Shown in pieces: positions 16,792-26,015 of a stretch of DNA of 64,000 nucleotides (positions are counted from its first letter, which is position 1; every line of letters begins with the position of its first letter). The stretch is taken from contig NZ_CP102290.1 in the NCBI RefSeq assembly GCF_025151995.1, forward strand, positions 3,162,001 through 3,226,000. Direction: 5' to 3'. A model generated the notes under the pieces. That model did not search any database. It was given only the letters and a program-made list of their open reading frames with translations, and was not told the DNA's origin. The DNA is from Ruminococcus gauvreauii. Its GTDB lineage: Bacteria; Bacillota; Clostridia; Lachnospirales; Lachnospiraceae. Made by a program: the position numbers and the translations under genes.

Positions 16792-17910
16792 ATGATTCTT
16801 AAGAACGTACTTGTATATGGCGAGGACAGAACATTCAGAGAAGGAAATGTGATCATTGAAAACGGCAGGTTCTCCGCGGGCGGACACAAAGACCATGAGA
16901 CCGTGGACGGTCGGGGCTGCTATGCAGTACCGGGGCTTGTAGATATCCATTTTCACGGCTGTGACGGAGCTGATTTCTGTGACGGCAGTACAGAAGCGAT
17001 TGCCAGAATTGCCGCATATGAGGCAGCGGCCGGTATCACATCCATCTGTCCGGCGACGATGACGCTTCCGGAGGAGGAGCTGCTGCATATCATGGAGACA
17101 GCCGCCGTTTACCGCGGAGACGGGGCTAAACTCGTCGGCATCAATATGGAAGGTCCCTTCATCAATGTGAATAAAAAAGGGGCACAGAATGCCAGATATA
17201 TACGTGCGTGTGACATCGGAATGTTCCGGAAGCTTTTAAAAGCTTCCGGGGGACTGATCCGGCTTGTGGATATCGCTCCGGAGTGCGAAGGGGCTATGGA
17301 ATTTATCCGCGGGGTGAAAGATGATGTTGTGGTCTCCATTGCTCATACGGAAGCAGACTATGAAACGGCGGGACAGGCATTTGCAGAGGGCGTGTCTCAT
17401 GTCACGCATATGTTCAATGCGATGCCTCCGCTCTCACACCGGGAACCGGGAGTCATTGGCGCGGCATTTGATCACCGGGACTGCCGAGTGGAACTGATCT
17501 GTGACGGCGTGCATATTCATCCGGCGGCAGTGCGTGCAGCTTTTGCGATGTTCGGGGCTGAACGGGTCATCATGATCAGCGACAGTATGCGCGCTGCAGG
17601 GCTTACGGACGGAACCTATACACTGGGAGGGCAGAAAGTATCGGTTGCCGGCAGAAAGGCAGTACTCGCTGATGGGACAATTGCCGGATCAGTCACAGAT
17701 CTTATGTCATGTGTCAGGACAGCTGTGAAGGAGATGGGCATCCCATTGGAAGATGCGATAGGTGCTGCTACGATGAACCCGGCAAAGCAGATCGGGGTTT
17801 ACGAAACCTGCGGAAGCATCACGCCCGGGAAAGCCGCGGATCTGGTACTGCTCAATCAGGAACTGGAAGTTGTGGACGTCTATATCGATGGAATACCGGT
17901 AAAACGCTGA
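16792..17910 (+). CDS. nagA: N-acetylglucosamine-6-phosphate deacetylase
   Basis: A 372-residue amidohydrolase that removes acetate from GlcNAc-6-P. Visible motifs: DIHFHGCDG, metal ligand in NMEGPFIN, VSIAHTEADY, HVTHMFNAMPPLSHREPG and the catalytic aspartate in MISDSMRAAG. Starts 16 bases after nagB with AGGAGGAG in front. It links NanE output to NagB and closes the pathway to glycolysis. Confidence 0.95.
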   Translation: MILKNVLVYGEDRTFREGNVIIENGRFSAGGHKDHETVDGRGCYAVPGLVDIHFHGCDGADFCDGSTEAIARIAAYEAAAGITSICPATMTLPEEELLHIMETAAVYRGDGAKLVGINMEGPFINVNKKGAQNARYIRACDIGMFRKLLKASGGLIRLVDIAPECEGAMEFIRGVKDDVVVSIAHTEADYETAGQAFAEGVSHVTHMFNAMPPLSHREPGVIGAAFDHRDCRVELICDGVHIHPAAVRAAFAMFGAERVIMISDSMRAAGLTDGTYTLGGQKVSVAGRKAVLADGTIAGSVTDLMSCVRTAVKEMGIPLEDAIGAATMNPAKQIGVYETCGSITPGKAADLVLLNQELEVVDVYIDGIPVKR

Positions 17911-17990
17911 ATTGGCGGCGAGATTTTATCGTAATATATGTCAAAAATACTAATTTTAATACTAATTTCTGAAAGATTGTTAAAAATTAG

Positions 17991-18019
17991 TTGAAATCAA
18001 AATACTTTTCCGCTATAAT
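17991..18019 (+). promoter_or_regulatory. Promoter for citrate synthase
   Basis: TTGAAA (17991-17996), a 17-base spacer and TATAAT (18014-18019). A clear sigma-A promoter in an A+T-rich gap. Confidence 0.8.
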
Positions 18020-18033
18020 AAGCTACAGAGCTA

Positions 18034-18077
18034 AAAAGGACACTGATTACGAAGTTAATCGCAATTGGTGTTCTTTT
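18034..18077 (+). promoter_or_regulatory. Leader hairpin before citrate synthase
   Basis: AAAAGGACAC (18034-18043) pairs with GTGTTCTTTT (18068-18077) with one G-U, loop 24 bases. It lies just after the promoter, so it sits at the 5' end of the citrate synthase mRNA. The T-rich 3' arm could make it an attenuator, but no competing structure was found. Confidence 0.4.
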
Positions 18078-18104
18078 AATATTACAAGAAGGAGGAAATA
18101 ATAA

Positions 18105-19484
18105 ATGAGCACAAATCATTCTGATTCCAATACTGTGAAGATTGAGCAGGACAAGGATTTCGAAGAGCTGTTGAAATATTGTATGATATCCGGCAAGATT
18201 AATCTGGACCTGTATGCAGAGTATGACGTAAAGAGAGGACTTCGTGATTCAAACGGTAAGGGTGTGCTGACAGGGCTGACAGAGATATCTGATGTCTGTG
18301 CATACGATACGGTGGACGGACGTAAGATCCCGAGTGACGGGCGGCTGTACTATCAGGGATATGATGTGATGGACCTGGTAAAGAGCTATAAGAACCGCAG
18401 ATTTGGGTTTGAAGAAGTGACGTATCTTCTGATGTTTGGGGAGCTTCCGAACAGATCTCAGATGGAAAAATTCATGGATATTCTGTTTGACATGCAGGAC
18501 CTTTCCGGACGTTTCATCCGCGATGTCATCATGAAGGCGTCCAATGCCAATATCATGAATGCGATGCAGCGGTGCATCCTGACACTGTACAGCTACGATG
18601 ATAACCCGGATGATATTTCGATTCCGAATGTTCTGCGCCAGTCCCTGGAACTGATTGGAAAGATGCCGCTGATCGCGGTGTATTCCTACCATGCATTCCA
18701 GCACTTCCGTCTCGATAAGAATCTGCTGATTCGAAATCCTGAGCGCGGGCTGTCTGTTGCAGAGAATATTCTTCACATGCTGCGCGAAGACGGAAAATTT
18801 TCAGAGCTGGAGGCAAAGGTGCTGGATATCGCACTGGTTCTTCATACTGAGCATGGCGGCGGAAATAACTCGACATTTACCACGCACGTTGTGACTTCGA
18901 CGGGAACAGATACATATTCTGCGATTGCAGCATCCATCGGTTCACTGAAAGGACCGCGCCACGGCGGTGCAAACCTGAAGGTTCAGGATATGTTTGCCAA
19001 TATTATGGAAAATTGTCCGGACTGGACGGATGAAATCAAAATCCGTGCCTATCTGAATGATATTCTGGATAGAAAAGCGTTTGACAACAGCGGACTTATC
19101 TATGGCATGGGACACGCCGTTTATACAGAGTCTGATCCGAGATGTGTGATACTGAAGGACTATGCAAGAAGTCTTGCCGAGGAAAAGGGTCTGATGGATC
19201 AATTTGCACTGTATGAGCTGGTAGAGAGAAATGCCGGCGAGCTGATCATGAACAAGAGAAAACTGTTTAAGCCTGTCTGCGCAAATGTGGATTTCTACAG
19301 CGGATTCGTATATACCATGCTTGGCATTCCGAGGGAACTGTTCACTCCGATTTTTGCAATTGCCCGTATATCCGGATGGTGTGCACACCGCCTGGAAGAG
19401 CTGGTAAACCAGGGGAAAATCATTCGCCCTGCTTACAAATATGTGGGAACACATAAACAATTCGAAGATATCGACGAAAGATAA
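18105..19484 (+). CDS. Citrate/2-methylcitrate synthase
   Basis: A 459-residue citrate synthase. Active-site blocks are HTEHGGGNNSTF (first histidine), GPRHGGAN, GMGHAVYT (second histidine) and VDFYSG with the catalytic aspartate. It condenses oxaloacetate with acetyl-CoA. In a fermentative anaerobe this would feed glutamate synthesis through a partial TCA branch. No aconitase or isocitrate dehydrogenase gene is adjacent. AGGAGGA precedes the start. It has its own promoter and terminator, so it is monocistronic. Confidence 0.92.
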   Translation: MSTNHSDSNTVKIEQDKDFEELLKYCMISGKINLDLYAEYDVKRGLRDSNGKGVLTGLTEISDVCAYDTVDGRKIPSDGRLYYQGYDVMDLVKSYKNRRFGFEEVTYLLMFGELPNRSQMEKFMDILFDMQDLSGRFIRDVIMKASNANIMNAMQRCILTLYSYDDNPDDISIPNVLRQSLELIGKMPLIAVYSYHAFQHFRLDKNLLIRNPERGLSVAENILHMLREDGKFSELEAKVLDIALVLHTEHGGGNNSTFTTHVVTSTGTDTYSAIAASIGSLKGPRHGGANLKVQDMFANIMENCPDWTDEIKIRAYLNDILDRKAFDNSGLIYGMGHAVYTESDPRCVILKDYARSLAEEKGLMDQFALYELVERNAGELIMNKRKLFKPVCANVDFYSGFVYTMLGIPRELFTPIFAIARISGWCAHRLEELVNQGKIIRPAYKYVGTHKQFEDIDER

Positions 19485-19497
19485 TGATGAGATATAC

Positions 19498-19534
19498 AAA
19501 AGGGACTGCCATTTTGTCTGGTGCAGTCCCTTTT
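19498..19534 (+). terminator. Terminator after citrate synthase
   Basis: AAAAGGGACTGC (19498-19509) pairs with GCAGTCCCTTTT (19523-19534). The A/T flanks make it usable on both strands. Confidence 0.9.
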
Positions 19535-19680
19535 GTGCAGCTTTTAGAAAGCATAAAATACCTCTTTTCAAAGCGGCATATCTGTGTTAGTATAATATGG
19601 TATTGAATACTACATTAAGTGGAAATAAGAATGAATTTCGATAATACAGATATTATAGTAACCGGAGGAAAGAGGAAGAT

Positions 19681-20520
19681 ATGGATTTTAAAATAGTAGT
19701 GGACAGCAGCGGAGAATTTACGGAGGAGATGAAAGCGGACCCCCGTTTTGAGTCAGTTCCGCTGATCCTGGACGTGGACGGCGAATCCATTGTTGACGAT
19801 GAGACGTTCGTGCAGGCGGATTTTCTGAGGAAAGTAGCTGCTTCCCCAAACTGTCCGAAGTCTTCATGTCCGTCGCCGGAGAGCTTCCGAAGAGCATTTG
19901 ACTGCGGCGCCAAGCATGTCTATGCGGTGACGCTGTCGGCAGAACTGAGCGGATCTTTTAACAGTGCGATGCTGGGACGGGATCTTCTGCTGGAGGAGAA
20001 GCCGGATCAGAAGATTTATGTGTTTAATTCCAGAAGTGCATCGATCGGGGAAACATTGATCGCGATGAAGATTGCGGAATTTGAAGAGGCCGGAATGGAA
20101 TTCGAAGAAATCGTACAGGCGGTAGAGGCGTATATTGCCAGCCAGAATACCTTTTTTGTATTGGAGAATCTGGACACACTCCGCAAGAACGGACGTCTGA
20201 GTCTGGTTAAGGCGTTTGTGGCGTCTGCTCTTAAGATCAAACCGGTGATGGGGGCGACAGACGAGGGCACAATCTGTCAGCTGGATCAGGCAAGAGGCAT
20301 TAACAAGGCTCTGGTCAAAATGGTAGATTATGTGGCGGAACGCACCGCAGACAGTGCGAACCGTGTGCTGGCGATCTCTCACTGTAACTGTGCGGAACGC
20401 GCAGAGATCGTGAAAGAAGGAATTATGGCACGCATGAAGGTAAAAGATGCGGTGATTCTGGACACCAGGGGCCTGAGCTCCATGTACGCAAATGACGGCG
20501 GTGTGATCGTTGTGATCTGA
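19681..20520 (+). CDS. DegV-family fatty-acid-binding protein
   Basis: A 279-residue DegV (FakB-like) protein. The N-terminus FKIVVDSSGEFTEEM, the TLSAELSGSFNSA segment and the LDTLRKNGRLSLVKAF stretch are characteristic. Family members hold a fatty acid and, with a FakA kinase, present it for phosphorylation. No fakA is in the window. The start follows GGAGGAAAGAGGAAG. A small membrane protein gene lies 74 bases downstream. Confidence 0.88.
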   Translation: MDFKIVVDSSGEFTEEMKADPRFESVPLILDVDGESIVDDETFVQADFLRKVAASPNCPKSSCPSPESFRRAFDCGAKHVYAVTLSAELSGSFNSAMLGRDLLLEEKPDQKIYVFNSRSASIGETLIAMKIAEFEEAGMEFEEIVQAVEAYIASQNTFFVLENLDTLRKNGRLSLVKAFVASALKIKPVMGATDEGTICQLDQARGINKALVKMVDYVAERTADSANRVLAISHCNCAERAEIVKEGIMARMKVKDAVILDTRGLSSMYANDGGVIVVI

Positions 20521-20594
20521 TGATTTTAATACTTTGCAGACAGATGGAATTGTGCTATACTGTCTATACATCTGTGAGTGAAGGAGAGGAAGGC

Positions 20595-20837
20595 ATGAGT
20601 CAGGAAAAAGTTGACCGTTATAAAAACTATAAGGCAAATAAAGATAAGATTTTGAAAAGAGAAAAACGTATCCGCAGACTGGAATATACAGCAGCCATCG
20701 TTGTGGCTGTAGCATTGGTCGGATGGTTTGGCTGGTCCATTTACCAAAAGGCAGCAGATCCTTCCGGAAAACCGGCGGTAGAATATACGATGGATACGAC
20801 TGCAGTGGACGATTACGTCAATGGTCTGGGGCAGTAA
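20595..20837 (+). CDS. Small single-pass membrane protein
   Basis: An 80-residue protein with a highly basic N-terminal 35 residues (many K and R), one transmembrane helix (about residues 32-50, TAAIVVAVALVGWFGWSIY) and an acidic, probably external tail. The positive-inside rule puts the N-terminus in the cytoplasm. AAGGAGAGGAAGG lies before the ATG. It probably shares a transcript with the DegV gene and ends at a strong terminator. No known family was recognised. Confidence 0.7.
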   Translation: MSQEKVDRYKNYKANKDKILKREKRIRRLEYTAAIVVAVALVGWFGWSIYQKAADPSGKPAVEYTMDTTAVDDYVNGLGQ

Positions 20838-20874
20838 TAGCAAAGCAGCGGAAATAAGATTATATGAATATAAG

Positions 20875-20906
20875 GACTGGTTCTTAACGGAATCGGTCTT
20901 TTTTTT
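20875..20906 (+). terminator. Intrinsic terminator
   Basis: GACTGGTTC (20875-20883) pairs with GAATCGGTC (20890-20898) using two G-U pairs, followed by eight T. Confidence 0.88.
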
Positions 20907-21253
20907 GATTTTATTCACACCAAACAGCTTAAAACGTGTGCTGAACATAACCAGCTACAAATTGGTGCAGACAATATTATTTTATCAGATTTAAGAATAG
21001 CATCAAATATTTCTTGCATGTCATCTTTAATGATTAGACAGGACAGAAAATAATATTTTAAGCAGGTAACTATCATGGGAACTCCTTGTTTAAAGATGAT
21101 TTTGTGGTAAATCCCCCCTTTTCTTTTAAAATATCATACTTTAATGAACTAGTAAAACTTCATAGTTTTTCTTTACACATATTATGAAAAGTCTCTTAAA
21201 TCCAATCATAATCATCTGCCAGCCGTGGAGTTTTGACATTTCTGTACATGGAG
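20907..21253. other. A+T-rich gene-free stretch
   Basis: About 350 bases with visibly lower G+C than the flanks. No open frame with a ribosome site was found on either strand. One plus-strand frame stays open for about 48 codons after the preceding terminator, ending near 21050, but it has no start signal. It may be debris of an old gene or element. Nothing else recognised. Confidence 0.4.
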
Positions 21254-21295
21254 AAAGGGACGGTTCCAAATAATGTTTCGGAACAGTCCCCTTTT
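21254..21295. terminator. Hairpin terminator near xylB end
   Basis: AAAGGGACGGTTCC (21254-21267) pairs with GGAACAGTCCCCTTT (21280-21294) with one mismatch and one bulge. It lies 20 bases past the stop of the minus-strand kinase operon and is A/T flanked on both sides, so it probably ends that operon. Confidence 0.7.
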
Positions 21296-21314
21296 AAGGA
21301 AAAGTATATAAATA

Positions 21315-22772
21315 TTAGAAGATGTCTTTTAAAGCAGGATACAACGTCCTGAATTTCTGATACCGCGCTTCGTATTTTGCAGCAAGTGCCGGATCCGGTT
21401 CCACCGTCTGTACGACCTTTACGATCGCGTCCGCAGCGCTTATGACATCCGGATATTCTCCGCAGCCCACTGCTGCGAGCATGGCGGCTCCGAGGGCGGG
21501 ACCTTCTTCCGTTTCGGGCACATCGACCTTCAGGTTCATGACATTCGCGATGATGGTCTTCCAGAGCGGGCTCTTGGCGCCGCCGCCGCAGATTTTTGTC
21601 CGGGTGATTTGGATGCCCAGGCTTCTGGCTACTTCCAGTGAGTCTCTTAAGGCAAAGGCAACGCCTTCGAGGACGGCCTGTGTCATATCTTCCCGTGCAG
21701 TATCCATAGTCATGCCGAGAAAGACGGCTCTGGCATTCGGATCATTGTGAGGGGAGCGTTCTCCCATCAGATAAGGCAGGTAGAATACCTGATTCTCACC
21801 GAGGCGCGTGATGTTTTTCTGTTCTGCCGCATAATCTGAAGTCTTTAAGATATCGTCATTCCACCACTTATTGCAGGATGCAGCGCTGAGCATACAGCCC
21901 ATCAGGTGATAGTGGCCGTCCGCATGTGCGAAGGAATGCAGTGCATTGTTTTCATCTACTCCAAACGTATCACTGGAGATGAAGATCGTCCCGGAAGTTC
22001 CGAGTGAGAGATTACACATGCCGTCTCCGACTGTTCCGGTTCCGACGGCAGCCGCTGCATTGTCGCCTGCTCCTGCGATGACTTTTACTGTATGCGGGAG
22101 GCCAAGCTCATCTGCAATCTGCGGTTTCAGCGTTCCGACAGGTTCGTAGCTCTCATACAGCTTCGGGAGCTGTTTTGCCGTGATGCCGCACAGAGAAAGC
22201 ATCTCCTCTGACCAACATCTTTCTTTTACATTGAGCAGCAGCATGCCCGAAGCATCCGACATATCCGTACAGAACTCGCCGGACAGGCGGTATGCCAGAT
22301 AATCTTTCGGAAGCATGATCTTGCTGATGCGTTTGAAATTTTCCGGTTCATGTTTTGCAAGCCAGAGAATTTTTGGTGCAGTAAAACCTGCAAATGCAAT
22401 ATTGGCAGTATATTCGGAGAGTTTATCCTGACCAATCTGGTGGTTCAGGTAATCCGTCTCCTCCCCCGTTCTGCCGTCATTCCAGAGGATGGCGGGGCGG
22501 ATGACACGGTCCCGGTCATCCAGGACAACGAGGCCGTGCATCTGGCCCCCGAAACTGATGCCGCGGATACTGCCCTTGTCAGCACCGTCCGTCAGTTCCA
22601 GCAGGCCGTTCATTGTCTGTACAAACCAGTCTTCAGGGTCCTGCTGTGACCATCCCGGACGTGGGAAATACAGCGGATACTCCCGGCTGACTGTTTTATA
22701 AATCGTTCCTTTTTCGTCCATCAGCAGCAATTTGACTGCCGAAGTACCGAGATCGATACCGATATACAGCAT
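21315..22772 (-). CDS. xylB: Xylulokinase-like FGGY carbohydrate kinase
   Basis: A 485-residue FGGY kinase. The N-terminus YIGIDLGTSAVKLLLMD binds phosphate. GQMHGLVVLD and ILWNDGRT are typical of xylulokinases, and the C-terminal GGGAKSPLWKTIIANV is the FGGY signature. It would phosphorylate D-xylulose or a related ketopentose. The ATG at 22772 follows GGAGGTATAT. The upstream in-frame start overlaps the isomerase and is not used. It is last in a minus-strand operon with the isomerase and DUF4867. The exact sugar is uncertain. Confidence 0.85.
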   Translation of the reverse strand: MLYIGIDLGTSAVKLLLMDEKGTIYKTVSREYPLYFPRPGWSQQDPEDWFVQTMNGLLELTDGADKGSIRGISFGGQMHGLVVLDDRDRVIRPAILWNDGRTGEETDYLNHQIGQDKLSEYTANIAFAGFTAPKILWLAKHEPENFKRISKIMLPKDYLAYRLSGEFCTDMSDASGMLLLNVKERCWSEEMLSLCGITAKQLPKLYESYEPVGTLKPQIADELGLPHTVKVIAGAGDNAAAAVGTGTVGDGMCNLSLGTSGTIFISSDTFGVDENNALHSFAHADGHYHLMGCMLSAASCNKWWNDDILKTSDYAAEQKNITRLGENQVFYLPYLMGERSPHNDPNARAVFLGMTMDTAREDMTQAVLEGVAFALRDSLEVARSLGIQITRTKICGGGAKSPLWKTIIANVMNLKVDVPETEEGPALGAAMLAAVGCGEYPDVISAADAIVKVVQTVEPDPALAAKYEARYQKFRTLYPALKDIF

Positions 22773-22794
22773 AGATATACCTCCGCGCAGCCGA

Positions 22795-24291
22795 TTACAG
22801 GCTGCTGCAAAATGGGTTTTCTGTCGGGTAACGAACGCCGGCCGGCTGATTATAGCCGATTTCATCTACAGGAACGCCGATGTATTTAAATACCTCATAT
22901 AATGCTTTTCCGAAATGACCGAATGCCACTGCGCCGTGGTGCGGGTAGTTCCCTTCGATCAGCACGTGGCGGTAAAATCTTCCCATCTCAGGGATGGCAA
23001 AGATACCAATCGCACCAAAGGAGCGGGTGGCCACTGGAAGAACTTCGCCCTGCGCGATATAGGCGCGCAGTTTGTTGTCGGAGGTGCTCTGCAGGCGGAA
23101 GAATGTGATGTCGCCCGGCACGATATCTCCTTCCAGCGTACCCTGCGTCACTTCTTCCGGGAGCGCTCTTGCCATGATAAACTGATATTTCATCTCACAG
23201 AAAGAGAGCTTCTGTGACGCGGTATTTCCGCAGTGGAATCCCATGAAGGTATCTTTTAAGGTGTAGTCATATTTTCCGCTGATATCTTCGCTGTACAGAT
23301 CTTTCGGCACGGAGTTGTTGATGTCAAGCAGCGTCACGATATCTTCGCTTACGGCTGTTCCGATAAATTCACTCAGGGCACCGTAGATATCGACTTCACA
23401 GGAAACCGGGATTCCCTGCGCGGTCAGCCGGCTGTTGACGTAACACGGAACGAATCCGAACTGTGTCTGGAATGCGGGCCAGCATTTTCCGGCGATCGCC
23501 ACATATTTGCGGTATCCGCGGTGTTCCTCCACCCAGTCTTTCAACGTCAGTTCATACTGGGCGAGTTTCGGCAGAATGTCCGGTTTCTTATTTCCGCTGC
23601 CAAGCTCTGCTTCCATCTCTTTTACAAGTTCCGGGATCCTTTCGTCTCCGTCATGCTTGTGGAATGCCTCGAACAGGTCCAGCTCGGAGTTTTCTTCCAG
23701 TTCCACGCCGAGGTTGTACAGCTGCTGAATCGGGGCGTTGCAGGCGAGGAAATTGAGCGGACGCGGTCCGAAGCTGATGATCTTAAGGTCTCTGAGACCG
23801 ATGACTGCGCGTGCGACCGGCAGAAACTCGTGGATCATATCAGCGCATTCTTCTGCATCCCCGACCGGATATTCAGGGATGTAAGCTTTAACATTTCTCA
23901 GTTTCAGATTGTAGCTGGCGTTGAGCATACCGCAGTAGGCGTCTCCTCTGCCCTGAATGAGATTATCACCGCTCTCCTCAGCTGCGGCCACAAACATTTT
24001 GGGACCGTCGAAGTGCTTGGCGAGCAGTGTCTCCGAGATCTCAGGACCGAAGTTGCCGAGGTAGACTGCCAGTGCATTGCAGCCTGCCTGTTTGATATCT
24101 TCCAGAGCCTGTACCATGTGGAGCTCACTCTCCACGATACAAACCGGGCACTCATAGATGGAGTCAGCCCCGTATTTCTGTGTATAGGCTTCAACCAGTG
24201 CCTTTCTGCGGTTGACAGACAGGCTTTCCGGGAAACAGTCCCTGCTCACGGCTACAATTCCTATTTTTACTTCTGGTAGATTGTTCATCAT
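22795..24291 (-). CDS. L-fucose/L-arabinose isomerase-family protein
   Basis: A 498-residue protein with the FucI/AraA-type fold. The N-terminal domain starts VKIGIVAVSRDCFPESLS, and metal-site style residues appear in SCEVDIYGALSEF and GFHCGNTA, with HHGAVAFGHFG near the end. Such proteins interconvert aldose and ketose sugars. Coupling to a xylulokinase homologue suggests a sugar whose ketose form is phosphorylated, such as D-arabinose, L-arabinose or fucose-type substrates. The true substrate cannot be read. The ATG at 24291 (or 24288) follows GGAGGAAATC. Confidence 0.8.
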   Translation of the reverse strand: MMNNLPEVKIGIVAVSRDCFPESLSVNRRKALVEAYTQKYGADSIYECPVCIVESELHMVQALEDIKQAGCNALAVYLGNFGPEISETLLAKHFDGPKMFVAAAEESGDNLIQGRGDAYCGMLNASYNLKLRNVKAYIPEYPVGDAEECADMIHEFLPVARAVIGLRDLKIISFGPRPLNFLACNAPIQQLYNLGVELEENSELDLFEAFHKHDGDERIPELVKEMEAELGSGNKKPDILPKLAQYELTLKDWVEEHRGYRKYVAIAGKCWPAFQTQFGFVPCYVNSRLTAQGIPVSCEVDIYGALSEFIGTAVSEDIVTLLDINNSVPKDLYSEDISGKYDYTLKDTFMGFHCGNTASQKLSFCEMKYQFIMARALPEEVTQGTLEGDIVPGDITFFRLQSTSDNKLRAYIAQGEVLPVATRSFGAIGIFAIPEMGRFYRHVLIEGNYPHHGAVAFGHFGKALYEVFKYIGVPVDEIGYNQPAGVRYPTENPFCSSL

Positions 24292-24317
24292 AGATTTCCT
24301 CCCAATATGATTTGACA

Positions 24318-24935
24318 TTACAGTGTGATGTTATCGCCTTTCAGACCGCAGAATGCACCTTTGATCCCTGCATCCGGATGGGCGATCAGCCATTTGTTCT
24401 TTGCCGCCATCAGACGGTCCTCGCCTTCAGCTTGCAGCGGAAAATCGATGTCCGTGTTCGTTCCGCGGGGCAGGACGACAACACAGCGGAAATTTTCTCC
24501 GGAGACGGATATCGGCGCGTAGTGCAGCGTGGTGGCATAAAGCTCAGCCGCAGTTCCTGCGGGAAGCAGAAAGGCTTCCATCTTTGAGGTCTCATAGGTT
24601 AAATCGTCCGCGATATCCTGCTGCATGCCGAGCAGCAGGATGAGATCTGTCACAGCGACATTGATTTCCGAATCACGGTGGTACTCGACGGCATTCAGCG
24701 ATCGATTGTTGCCGTTGCAGTAACCAATCTGAATGGGAAGCCCGCCGTAAGCCCTGTTTTTAAATTCTTCTGCAGCGGGAAGCTGTTCCATATCCTGATC
24801 GGACGGAACGTAAATCACATCATTGTCAGGCAGCGGTGTGTGTTTCATCTCTTCGAGAAGTCCGCTTACGTCATAAGAGCGAAGTATCTTTCCATATTTG
24901 CGGAAAGAGGGGGCCGTTATTTCCTGTATCCTCAT
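24318..24935 (-). CDS. DUF4867-family protein
   Basis: A 205-residue soluble protein, probably DUF4867, a family I know mainly from sugar clusters of Lachnospiraceae. It looks like a cupin-type fold: a central stretch AVEYHRDSEINVAVTDLILLLG with histidine and acidic residues, then AFLLPAGTAAELYATTLHYAP. That resembles sugar-binding or mutarotase-like accessory proteins such as ureidoglycolate lyase relatives. It is the first gene of the three-gene isomerase/kinase unit. No reaction is assigned. Confidence 0.72.
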   Translation of the reverse strand: MRIQEITAPSFRKYGKILRSYDVSGLLEEMKHTPLPDNDVIYVPSDQDMEQLPAAEEFKNRAYGGLPIQIGYCNGNNRSLNAVEYHRDSEINVAVTDLILLLGMQQDIADDLTYETSKMEAFLLPAGTAAELYATTLHYAPISVSGENFRCVVVLPRGTNTDIDFPLQAEGEDRLMAAKNKWLIAHPDAGIKGAFCGLKGDNITL

Positions 24936-25048
24936 AGAGATCCTCCTTCATGGTACGGCAGCCGGCCCGTTTGGACCCGCCGTGTTCTATATGGACATTA
25001 TAACAACCTTTTTTTGCCCTGACGACCAAAAAATTAGCCTGTTTATGG

Positions 25049-25888
25049 CTATTTCTTATCCTTTTTGGAAAACTCTGTTTTGCGAAATTCACTGGGAAGG
25101 ACACCGTAGCGCTTTGTAAAGACATGAGAAAAAGACTTGCTGCTGGCAAAACCGTGGCTCAGGGCAATCTCGCAAATGGGAGTTCTGGTATTCACCAGTT
25201 GTTTATAAGCATACTCCAGGCGGAGGTTCTGCAGATAAGTTTTAAAGGTAGTACCGGCATATTTCTGAAACATCCGTGACAAGTACGTGGGAGAGTATCC
25301 GAAAGTCTGAGCAAGACTTTCAAGTGTCAGATTCTGAGCATAGTTTTCCTTCATATAGGAAGTGATCCTGGAGAGGCGGTTCAGGTTCTTATTGCTGCGC
25401 ACGAGCTCCGGATTGACATCCAGTTTCCGGTATTTTGTCACGAGCAGATACACCAGCATATAGAACTGGCTAAGGACTTTGAGCTCATAACCGCACTCTC
25501 CCCTGGCATATGTTGTGTAAAGGCTGTGCAGCAAAGTCATGACTTCAGCATCCTGATTGCGTGAGCTGTGTGAGAAATAAATGAATTTTTCATCCGTATA
25601 ATAACTTTCGAAGGCAGACAGAGGAATCTGCAAGACGATCGTCAGGTTGGGCTTCGGGGACAGAATCGAATGGACCTCGTTGGAATTCACCAGCATGAAT
25701 TCTCCGGGGATGAGCGGATATTCTTTTTCATTGATAAAAAACTGAAGTTCCCCCTCAAAAAGCGCAAAAATCTCGATCGAACGGTGCCAGTGCTTTTCGC
25801 GGTGATAATTGCCGTCCTTGCCTTCAAAGATAAACATCTTAAATGGAATGTCATCATTCGGCATGATCAGTTCGTGTGAAATGTCCAT
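25049..25888 (-). CDS. AraC-family regulator with N-terminal cupin
   Basis: A 279-residue regulator. Residues about 15-100 form an AraC-type cupin sensor (HREKHWHRSIEIFALFEGEL, then PGEFMLVNSNEVHSI). The C-terminal 100 residues have two helix-turn-helices (LTLESLAQTFGYSPTYLSRMF and ICEIALSHGFASSKSFSHVF) and end near YGVLPSEFRK. The start at 25888 follows GAGGAGAACACCC. It lies upstream of, and in the same direction as, the DUF4867-isomerase-kinase genes, so it is the likely sugar-responsive activator of that unit. Confidence 0.88.
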   Translation of the reverse strand: MDISHELIMPNDDIPFKMFIFEGKDGNYHREKHWHRSIEIFALFEGELQFFINEKEYPLIPGEFMLVNSNEVHSILSPKPNLTIVLQIPLSAFESYYTDEKFIYFSHSSRNQDAEVMTLLHSLYTTYARGECGYELKVLSQFYMLVYLLVTKYRKLDVNPELVRSNKNLNRLSRITSYMKENYAQNLTLESLAQTFGYSPTYLSRMFQKYAGTTFKTYLQNLRLEYAYKQLVNTRTPICEIALSHGFASSKSFSHVFTKRYGVLPSEFRKTEFSKKDKK

Positions 25889-25986
25889 GGGTGTTCTCCT
25901 CTGCAATGTCATGAGATCTGTGATGAGCGGCTGCATGTAACTTTTACAAATATGCAAAGTATATCTTGAAATTTTCCGAAATTTTC

Positions 25987-26015
25987 TTGACGCAACCGCC
26001 TGAATTATGTACAAT
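25987..26015 (+). promoter_or_regulatory. Promoter-like sequence on the plus strand
   Basis: TTGACG (25987-25992), a 17-base spacer and TACAAT (26010-26015). It points into the 3' end of the minus-strand gene at 26087-26485, with no plus-strand gene nearby. Confidence 0.4.

Noticed and set aside
19631..19696. 21-codon frame overlapping the DegV start
   Set aside because: No ribosome binding site, and its end lies inside the DegV gene in another frame. Probably chance.
20883..21050. Open 48-codon plus-strand frame after the terminator at 20906
   Set aside because: No start codon with a ribosome site and no recognisable motif. Noted only as possible gene debris.
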